Both the position numbers and the translations under genes were made by a program. Shown piece after piece: positions 5,800 to 10,797 of a DNA stretch of 10,797 nt. The notes beneath the pieces were generated by a model, which did no database searches, was not told the DNA's origin, and saw nothing but the letters and a program-made list of their open reading frames with translations. The DNA is from Aliishimia sp963922415 (GTDB lineage Bacteria; Pseudomonadota; Alphaproteobacteria; Rhodobacterales; Rhodobacteraceae), in the NCBI GenBank assembly GCA_963922415.1, contig CAWUIP010000118.1:1-10797 (forward strand), given 5' to 3'. Each line of letters starts with the position of its first letter. Position 1 is the stretch's first letter.

Positions 5800-7135
5800 C
5801 GACGCTGACACGCTCCAAAGAACGAAAGAAGAGTTGCAGCGCGCACAAGAAATGCTGGCAACCATCGACACCGCTATGCCTCGGATCGAGTTTCACCCAA
5901 CCGGTGAGATCATCTTCGCCAACCCTTTGTTCTGCGGTGCGATAGGCTACGAGCTGAGTGAAATTGTCGGTCAGAATCATTCGATGTTTATGTTCGACGA
6001 AGACCGCGTCAGCGACGACTATAAACAGCATTGGGACGAGTTGCGCGCAGGCGTTCTGCGCATGGGCGAGGTCCGGCGCAAGCGCAAGGACGGCTCTGAA
6101 CTCCATATCTTTGCCAGCTATGCACCAGTACAAGACGCGCAAGGCAATGTGTATAAAGTGATCAAATGCGCCTACGATATCACCGAGCGGTTGTCTGCGA
6201 TTGGTATGATCGGCACAGCGCTTGAAAATCTTGCCGACGGTGATCTTTCACAACCGATCACGACCGATATGCAAAACGAATTCAAGGCGTTGATCGTCGC
6301 TTATAACAATGCGCAGTCCCAGCTTGGACGGGCCATCGGGTCTGTGACGCACACGACCCAAGACATTGCAAGCAGCACAAAAACTGTCGCACACAATGCG
6401 GCTGAACTTGTTCAAAGCGCGGAAGCACAGCGCACGGCGCTGCAAAAGACCTCCCAAGACGTGACCTCGATGGTCTCTCTGGTGGACCAAACATCAACCG
6501 GTGCAGAGCAGGCCCGGGACATGGTCAGCAAAACAAAGGATCGTGCGACCTTGAGCCTTGAAATCATGGCACAAGCGCAAAAAGCAATGGACGAAATTTC
6601 AGGTAGTGCGTCAGAGATCGCCAAAATCACGTCCGTCATTGATCAGATTTCATTTCAAACCAACCTTTTGGCCCTCAATGCAGGTGTCGAAGCGGCCCGC
6701 GCCGGGGAAGCCGGGCGTGGCTTTTCGGTCGTCGCATCAGAAGTGCGTGCGCTGGCACAAAGATCCTCCGATGCCGCGACGCAAATCGCGAACTTGATCG
6801 AAGCATCGGGCCAGCAAGTACAGAAAGGCGTCGATCTGGTATCCCGCACAGGCCAGTCTTTGACCGAGATCGGCGAGTTTGTCTCGGATGCCTTGGATCG
6901 CGTCAGCCAGATCGCTGACGGCACGCAATCGCAGGCCAGTGAATTGCACAGCATCTCTGACAGCGTAAAGACGTTAGAGAACGTCAGTGACCGCAACACG
7001 AGCCTTGTCGACGAAGTGCGTCAGGAAACTGAAACGCTGCGCGACAAAGTGGACGAACTCTCGATGGCGACAACCACGTTCACGCTGGTTGAACCGGGGG
7101 CAAGCGTGGCCGCAAGGGGCAGCAAGGTCGCTTAG
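5765..7135 (+). CDS. Soluble PAS-domain methyl-accepting chemotaxis protein
   Basis: This 456-residue receptor is expected to control CheA through CheW. It has no membrane segment and no signal peptide, so it is cytoplasmic. A PAS sensor domain spans about residues 30-143 (IEFHPTGEIIFANPLF, GYELSEIVGQNHSMF, ending in DITERL). A HAMP-like linker with LENLADGDLSQPI follows. The signalling domain carries the hairpin tip QISFQTNLLALNAGVEAARAG (294-314), then EAGRGFSVVASEVRALAQRSS. No C-terminal NWETF-like pentapeptide for CheR/CheB tethering is present. The ATG at 5765 has AAGGGGA upstream; a TTG at 5723 lies in the leader hairpin and is rejected. By eye, base composition is less GC-rich than in neighbouring genes. 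No che or flagellar gene is in the window, and the ligand or cofactor of the PAS domain is unknown. Confidence 0.93.
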   Translation: MSTPILDETSTNDADTLQRTKEELQRAQEMLATIDTAMPRIEFHPTGEIIFANPLFCGAIGYELSEIVGQNHSMFMFDEDRVSDDYKQHWDELRAGVLRMGEVRRKRKDGSELHIFASYAPVQDAQGNVYKVIKCAYDITERLSAIGMIGTALENLADGDLSQPITTDMQNEFKALIVAYNNAQSQLGRAIGSVTHTTQDIASSTKTVAHNAAELVQSAEAQRTALQKTSQDVTSMVSLVDQTSTGAEQARDMVSKTKDRATLSLEIMAQAQKAMDEISGSASEIAKITSVIDQISFQTNLLALNAGVEAARAGEAGRGFSVVASEVRALAQRSSDAATQIANLIEASGQQVQKGVDLVSRTGQSLTEIGEFVSDALDRVSQIADGTQSQASELHSISDSVKTLENVSDRNTSLVDEVRQETETLRDKVDELSMATTTFTLVEPGASVAARGSKVA

Positions 7136-8178
7136 GGCCTTGCCTTGCTCTGGCGTAGCACTTGCACCGTCCAGCGCGCCGCATCGGAAACGACCGGGTC
7201 CGGGTCGCCTTCGCAGTTCTGGGCAACACTCAGCAACGTGGGCATGCCCGAATTGCCGATGGCGTAAAGCACATTGCGTAAAAACCGGTTTCGCCCGATC
7301 CGCTTGATGGGCGAACCGGAAAATTTTTGCCGAAACGCGGTGTCATCAAGTGCGGCAAGCTGCGCCAAATCCGGCGCGCGCAGATCATCGCGCGCATGAT
7401 ACCGCAGCTCACGAGCGGATTTTGCGAATTTGTTCCACGGGCAAACAGCCAGGCAATCGTCGCAGCCGTAGATGCGGTTGCCGAGTTTGGGCCGTAGCGC
7501 TTCGTCCACGGGTCCTTTGTGTTCAATGGTCAGGTAAGAAATGCAGCGGCGCGCATCAAGTTGGTAGGGGGCTGGGAAGGCGTCGGTGGGGCAGACATCC
7601 AGGCAGGCGCGGCAGCTTCCGCAGTGATCGACTTCTGGCGCATCGGTTAGCAGCTCCAGCGTGGTGAAAATGGACCCTAAAAAGGTCCAATTGCCCAAGT
7701 CTCGGCTGACCAAATTGGTGTGCTTGCCTTGCCATCCCAGCCCCGCCGCCTGTCCTAAGGCCTTTTCCGGCACGGGCGCTGTGTCGACAAAGACTTTCAC
7801 AGCGCACCCCGCCTCGGCCACCATCCAGCGCGCGACGCGCTTGAGCCGCTTTTTGACCAGGTCGTGATAGTCTTTGTTCTGCGCATAGACCGAGATCGCG
7901 CCGCGGTCGCGCTGCGCCAAGATCTCTAGCGGATCATGTTCGGGCGTGTAGCTTTCGGCCAGCATGATCACCGACCGCGCCTCGGGCCACAGCGCTGCTG
8001 GATTGCTGCGCCAGGTCACGCGCTCTGCCAGCCAGCCCATTTCACCGTGATAGCCTGCCTCCAGAAACGCGCGCAGCCGGTTTTCAACCTCTGGCACCGC
8101 ATCGGGGCGGCAGGCGCGCGCCGCGACGAACCCTTCCTCCAGCGCGCGCGCAACAATATCCGCCTTGGTAAGGCTCAA
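7132..8178 (-). CDS. queG: Epoxyqueuosine reductase QueG
   Basis: This 348-residue cobalamin- and iron-sulfur-dependent enzyme makes the final step of queuosine synthesis, reducing epoxyqueuosine in the tRNA anticodon to queuosine. The conserved FVDTAPVPEKALGQAAGLGW contains the likely catalytic Asp132. Ferredoxin-like CGSCRACLDVCP (186-197), Cys212 and CDDCLAVCPWN (239-249) supply exactly eight cysteines for two [4Fe-4S] clusters. A HEAT-like tail follows, including RIGRNRFLRNVLYAIGNSG. The start is a TTG at 8178 overlapping the stop of the upstream GST gene (TTGA), since the next in-frame ATG is at residue 47, well inside the domain. It probably depends on translational coupling because no strong Shine-Dalgarno is visible. 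Its stop codon interlocks with that of the convergent receptor gene (7132-7135). Confidence 0.96.
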   Translation of the reverse strand: MSLTKADIVARALEEGFVAARACRPDAVPEVENRLRAFLEAGYHGEMGWLAERVTWRSNPAALWPEARSVIMLAESYTPEHDPLEILAQRDRGAISVYAQNKDYHDLVKKRLKRVARWMVAEAGCAVKVFVDTAPVPEKALGQAAGLGWQGKHTNLVSRDLGNWTFLGSIFTTLELLTDAPEVDHCGSCRACLDVCPTDAFPAPYQLDARRCISYLTIEHKGPVDEALRPKLGNRIYGCDDCLAVCPWNKFAKSARELRYHARDDLRAPDLAQLAALDDTAFRQKFSGSPIKRIGRNRFLRNVLYAIGNSGMPTLLSVAQNCEGDPDPVVSDAARWTVQVLRQSKARP

Positions 8179-8840
8179 AAATCCAGATCAGCGTATTGCC
8201 GGGACGGTGGCAGTCCGGGCACGGCATCCGCCAGGATCGACCGGAACGCGGGCCGCGATTTGATCTTGGCATACCAGTCCTTCACGGCCTCGGACCGGTT
8301 CCAATCCACGTCCGACGTGTAGTCCAGCGCCGACAGGTGCGCCGCCGCCGCGAAGTCTGCAAGCGTCATGACATCGCCCGCCAACCACCGCCGATGCTCC
8401 AGAAGCCAGGCGAGGTAATCCAGGTGATACTTGATCGCCCGCGCCCCCGACTTCACGTTGCCGCTGTCCGGATAGCCCTGCTTCATCACCTTCTTGTTCA
8501 CCCGCTCATAAAGGAGCTTCGACGTCACCTCGTGATGGAACTTATCGTCAAACCAGGTCACCAACCGCCGCACCTCCAACCGCCCCGCCGGATCAGCGGG
8601 CATCAGCGCAGGCGTGGGCCGCGTCTCTTCGATGTATTCGCAGATCGCCGCACTCTCGGACATGATGATCCCGTCCAGCCGCAGCACCGGCACCTTGCCC
8701 GCCGGGTTGCGCTTCATAAAGTCGGGATCCTGCTCCCAATACCGCTCCTCAACCAGCTCCACCTCAATCTTCTTCTCCGCCAGGCTCAAACGCACCTTGC
8801 GACAGAACGGGGACAGGGGAACGTGGAACAATCGGGCCAT
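8175..8840 (-). CDS. Glutathione S-transferase family protein
   Basis: This 221-residue soluble protein has the GST architecture. The N-terminal thioredoxin-like domain (about 1-75) has LSPFCRKVRLSLAEK, where Ser10 or Cys13 is the candidate glutathione-activating residue. GKVPVLRLDG with its cis-proline and SESAAICEYIEE, the glutathione gamma-glutamyl contact, complete it. A helical C-terminal domain carries the N-capping motif in DVMTLADFAAAAHLSALDY. Substrate and reaction are not predictable. The start ATG at 8840 has only a weak GAATGAG-like signal. The stop overlaps the queG start by 4 bases, so the pair is coupled. The gene follows mtgA after a 55-base gap that contains a small stem-loop. 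A functional link with queuosine synthesis is not evident. Confidence 0.93.
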   Translation of the reverse strand: MARLFHVPLSPFCRKVRLSLAEKKIEVELVEERYWEQDPDFMKRNPAGKVPVLRLDGIIMSESAAICEYIEETRPTPALMPADPAGRLEVRRLVTWFDDKFHHEVTSKLLYERVNKKVMKQGYPDSGNVKSGARAIKYHLDYLAWLLEHRRWLAGDVMTLADFAAAAHLSALDYTSDVDWNRSEAVKDWYAKIKSRPAFRSILADAVPGLPPSRQYADLDF

Positions 8841-8865
8841 TATAATCTCATTCTTTTCGGCGACG

Positions 8866-8887
8866 GCCTAGCTTTGCCAAGCCAGGC
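8866..8887 (-). other. Stem-loop between mtgA and the GST gene
   Basis: On the minus strand GCCTGGCTT and AAGCTAGGC form nine pairs (one G-T) around a GGCA tetraloop, 8 bases after the mtgA stop. No T run follows on either strand, so intrinsic termination is doubtful. It may be a pause, processing or Rho-assisted end. Confidence 0.4.
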
Positions 8888-8895
8888 GCGGAATT

Positions 8896-9621
8896 TCAAC
8901 TCTCGAAGCAAGACGCGCGCCCATCCTTGGCAATTGTCGCCGCCCCATCGCGGATCGCCTCCGCCCGGCGCGCCAACCGACCCGACGGTGCCGCGGCAGA
9001 CCGGGACTTGGGCGCCGGCAAAACAGCCGCCAACTGCGCCGCCTGCCGCGATGTCAGCGCCTCGGGCCCCACTTTGAAATACGCCCGCGACGCCGCCTCA
9101 ACCCCGAAAACACCCTCGCCAAACTCGGCAACATTCAGATAAACCTCGACAATCCGCCGCTTGGACCACAGTGCCTCAACCAAAGGCGTCAACGCCGCCT
9201 CAATCGCCTTGCGCGTCCAACTGCGCCCATGCCAAAGGAACACGTTCTTGACCACCTGCTGCGTCAGCGTCGAGGCCCCCCGCGTACTGCCCGCCTCAAT
9301 TGCCGCGCGGATCGCCGCCACATCAAACCCCCAATGCAGGCAAAAATTCGCGTCCTCCGCCGCGACCACCGACCGCGCCATCACCGGCGCCACCTCGTCC
9401 AAAGGCACCCAAGCGTGATCCACCTCGCCCAAGCGCAGCCGCTCCTGGCTCATATACAGCGTCGTGGGCGGGTTCACCGTGCCCCACAAAATCACCAAAG
9501 CCACCGAAATCAGGAACGCCACAGACACAAGCCGCAACGCCCAGCGCAGAAGAAACCGCCCCGGTCGAAACTGCCGCGGCGCCGCACCGCGCCCCTTCCG
9601 CTTTCCGCCCTTGCCTGCCAT
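8896..9621 (-). CDS. mtgA: Monofunctional biosynthetic peptidoglycan transglycosylase
   Basis: This 241-residue inner-membrane glycosyltransferase of family GT51 polymerises lipid II into glycan strands on the periplasmic side and has no transpeptidase domain. A basic cytoplasmic tail (residues 1-22) is followed by one membrane anchor (about 27-47). The GT51 motifs are present: AAEDANFCLHWGFD with catalytic Glu89, GASTLTQQVVKN (114-125, usually GGSTITQQ), WTRKAIEAALTPLVE, and RRIVEVYLNVAEFGEGVFGVEAA. Length matches MtgA proteins. The ATG at 9621 lacks a visible Shine-Dalgarno and lies 10 bases after a hairpin, 39 bases downstream of gltB. It may be expressed by read-through from the glutamate synthase operon. 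The anchor and length exclude a class A PBP fragment as the simplest reading. Confidence 0.96.
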   Translation of the reverse strand: MAGKGGKRKGRGAAPRQFRPGRFLLRWALRLVSVAFLISVALVILWGTVNPPTTLYMSQERLRLGEVDHAWVPLDEVAPVMARSVVAAEDANFCLHWGFDVAAIRAAIEAGSTRGASTLTQQVVKNVFLWHGRSWTRKAIEAALTPLVEALWSKRRIVEVYLNVAEFGEGVFGVEAASRAYFKVGPEALTSRQAAQLAAVLPAPKSRSAAAPSGRLARRAEAIRDGAATIAKDGRASCFES

Positions 9622-9631
9622 GGCAACGCTA

Positions 9632-9656
9632 TAGCGGCCCCACCACAGGACCGCTA
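9632..9656 (-). other. Hairpin between gltB and mtgA
   Basis: On the minus strand TAGCGGTCCT and GGGGCCGCTA form ten consecutive pairs, two of them G-T, around a five-base GTGGT loop. It starts 4 bases after the gltB stop and ends 10 bases before the mtgA ATG. No T tract follows, so it could be a weak attenuator, a processing or stability element, or a Rho-dependent pause. Confidence 0.5.
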
Positions 9657-9660
9657 CGCC

Positions 9661-10797
9661 TTATTCAGCAGGAATGGCCTGATCTTCCAGGCTCAAGGGT
9701 GCGGGCAGTTTATCCAGCATCTCTTTGGGGCAAACCTGCAGGAAGTTCCCCTGCTCTGTGTCCCAATGCTGCAGGATATCAGCCACTTTGCGCGACCCTG
9801 TCTCCTCCAAATGACGCTCTAACAAGGTCTCAAGCTGGTCATGCCAATGATCGACCGTCACCGGGCAGGTCACCAAGGTCTCTAAGTTCATCAACCGCGC
9901 GGCCTCGCCCTTGGGATCATAGAGGTAGGCCATGCCACCCGTCATCCCCGCACCGAAGTTCGCGCCAATATCGCCCACGATCACCGCCACACCGCCGGTC
10001 ATGTACTCGCACCCGTTCGATCCGCAGCCTTCGACCACGACCTGCGCGCCCGAGTTGCGCACCGCGAACCGCTCGCCCGCGCGGCCCGCCGCAAACAGAT
10101 ACCCATCGGTCGCACCATAAAGCACCGTGTTGCCGATAATTGTGTTTTCAGCCGCCACAATGGGCGAGGACATCACCGGCCGCACCACAATCGTGGCACC
10201 CGACAGGCCCTTACCGACATAGTCATTGGCGTCGCCCGCAACTTCCAGCTTCAGACCCGGTGCTGCAAAAGCCCCCAAAGACTGCCCGGCAGAGCCTTGC
10301 AGTTTCACCGTTAAGTGATCCGGTTGCAGCGTGTTGCGCATGCCAAACCGCTTCACAATGTGGCTTGAAACCCGGGTGCCAACTGTCCGATGCGTGTTTT
10401 GCACGGCATAAGACAGTTGCATCTTCTCGCCATCCTCCAGGAAACGGCTCGCGTCTTTGACGATCTCCGCATCCAGCGTGTCTGGCACCACGTTCCGGTC
10501 TTTGTGCCGGTCATAGACGATGTCCTTCGCGCCATCGACCGTGATCAACATCGGGTTCAGGTCCAGATCGTCCAGATGGGCAGAGCCGCGCGATACCTGC
10601 GTCAGCAGATCCGCCCGTCCGATAACGTCATCCAGCGACCGCGCGCCAAGCCCCGCCAGGATCTCGCGCACCTCGGTGGCATAGAAGGTGATCAGGTTCA
10701 CGACCTTGTCTGCATTGCCGGTGAACTTCGCACGCAGGCTTTCGTCTTGGGTACAAACCCCCACAGGGCAGGTGTTGGACTGGCACTGGCGTACCAT
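9661..10797 (-). CDS. gltB: Glutamate synthase large (alpha) subunit, C-terminal part
   Basis: The 378 visible residues are the C-terminal quarter of the NADPH-type glutamate synthase alpha chain, which normally has about 1,500 residues. It forms glutamate from glutamine and 2-oxoglutarate with the GltD subunit. The frame runs off the right edge, and the apparent first Met is internal. The opening MVRQCQSNTCPVGVCTQ holds the three cysteines (5, 10 and 15 of the visible part) that bind the [3Fe-4S] cluster. Next comes the end of the FMN-barrel domain (FYATEVREILAGLGARSLDDVIG). The GXGXG beta-helix domain then follows (VKLQGSAGQSLGAF, DYVGKGLSGATIVV, GNTVLYGATDGYLFAAGRAGERF, EYMTGGVAVIVG). The tail is normal and ends in TAA. 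mtgA follows on the same strand. Confidence 0.97.
   Translation of the reverse strand: MVRQCQSNTCPVGVCTQDESLRAKFTGNADKVVNLITFYATEVREILAGLGARSLDDVIGRADLLTQVSRGSAHLDDLDLNPMLITVDGAKDIVYDRHKDRNVVPDTLDAEIVKDASRFLEDGEKMQLSYAVQNTHRTVGTRVSSHIVKRFGMRNTLQPDHLTVKLQGSAGQSLGAFAAPGLKLEVAGDANDYVGKGLSGATIVVRPVMSSPIVAAENTIIGNTVLYGATDGYLFAAGRAGERFAVRNSGAQVVVEGCGSNGCEYMTGGVAVIVGDIGANFGAGMTGGMAYLYDPKGEAARLMNLETLVTCPVTVDHWHDQLETLLERHLEETGSRKVADILQHWDTEQGNFLQVCPKEMLDKLPAPLSLEDQAIPAE

Noticed and set aside
8841..8846. Perfect TATAAT on the plus strand, just before the GST start on the minus strand
   Set aside because: No -35 lies at the proper distance, and it would drive transcription antisense to mtgA. It is probably chance in a short AT-rich leader.
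8196..9077. A 293-codon plus-strand frame opposite the GST gene and mtgA
   Set aside because: Low-complexity Arg/Pro/His composition and full overlap with conserved minus-strand genes. Treated as a shadow.
10752..10797. The Met at the right edge as the start of a small complete protein
   Set aside because: It is internal to gltB: it opens the cysteine motif of the iron-sulfur site, which lies far inside the full-length subunit.

Overview
The window reads as an ordinary chromosomal stretch of a GC-rich alphaproteobacterium, most likely from the Rhodobacteraceae/Roseobacter group. This rests on the gene order on the right (gltB, mtgA, a GST, queG on one strand), on the protein style of the HU, DMT transporter and QueG homologues, and on the GC-rich codon use. 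It is family-level recognition, not a computed placement. I see no rRNA, tRNA, insertion sequence, phage gene, CRISPR array or origin. No gene-free stretch exceeds about 140 bases.

Layout, left to right. Plus strand: a histone-like HU protein (78-365) with a strong intrinsic terminator, a VOC/glyoxalase-fold protein (433-795), a ten-helix EamA/DMT exporter (802-1674), an exported thioredoxin-fold protein lacking the first active-site cysteine (1735-2133), and an M20D metallo-amidohydrolase (2205-3362). Minus strand: a small secreted PA14-domain protein (3363-3938) and an exported glutathione peroxidase (4085-4618). Plus strand: msrB (4737-5180) and msrA (5177-5683), overlapping by 4 bases, then a soluble PAS-containing chemotaxis receptor (5765-7135). 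Minus strand to the end: queG (7132-8178), a glutathione S-transferase (8175-8840), mtgA (8896-9621) and the C-terminal part of gltB (9661 to beyond the window).

The middle section has an oxidative-damage theme. A periplasmic thiol peroxidase is transcribed divergently from a methionine sulfoxide reductase B-A pair, which together would remove peroxides and repair oxidised methionine. The right-hand block combines glutamate synthesis, peptidoglycan polymerisation, a glutathione transferase and the last step of queuosine biosynthesis. These look like co-transcribed housekeeping neighbours rather than one pathway.

I found no clearly new multi-gene system. The most interesting signals are small. 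(1) A 13-pair hairpin directly before the chemotaxis receptor contains that gene's ribosome-binding site in its 3' arm, and a 20-codon upstream ORF starts inside its loop. (2) The thioredoxin-fold protein has Ser-X-X-Cys instead of Cys-X-X-Cys and also seems to lack the cis-proline. (3) The VOC-DMT pair starts immediately after the HU terminator, leaving no room for its own promoter downstream of that terminator. (4) Two convergent gene pairs abut or overlap at their stop codons without a terminator between them.
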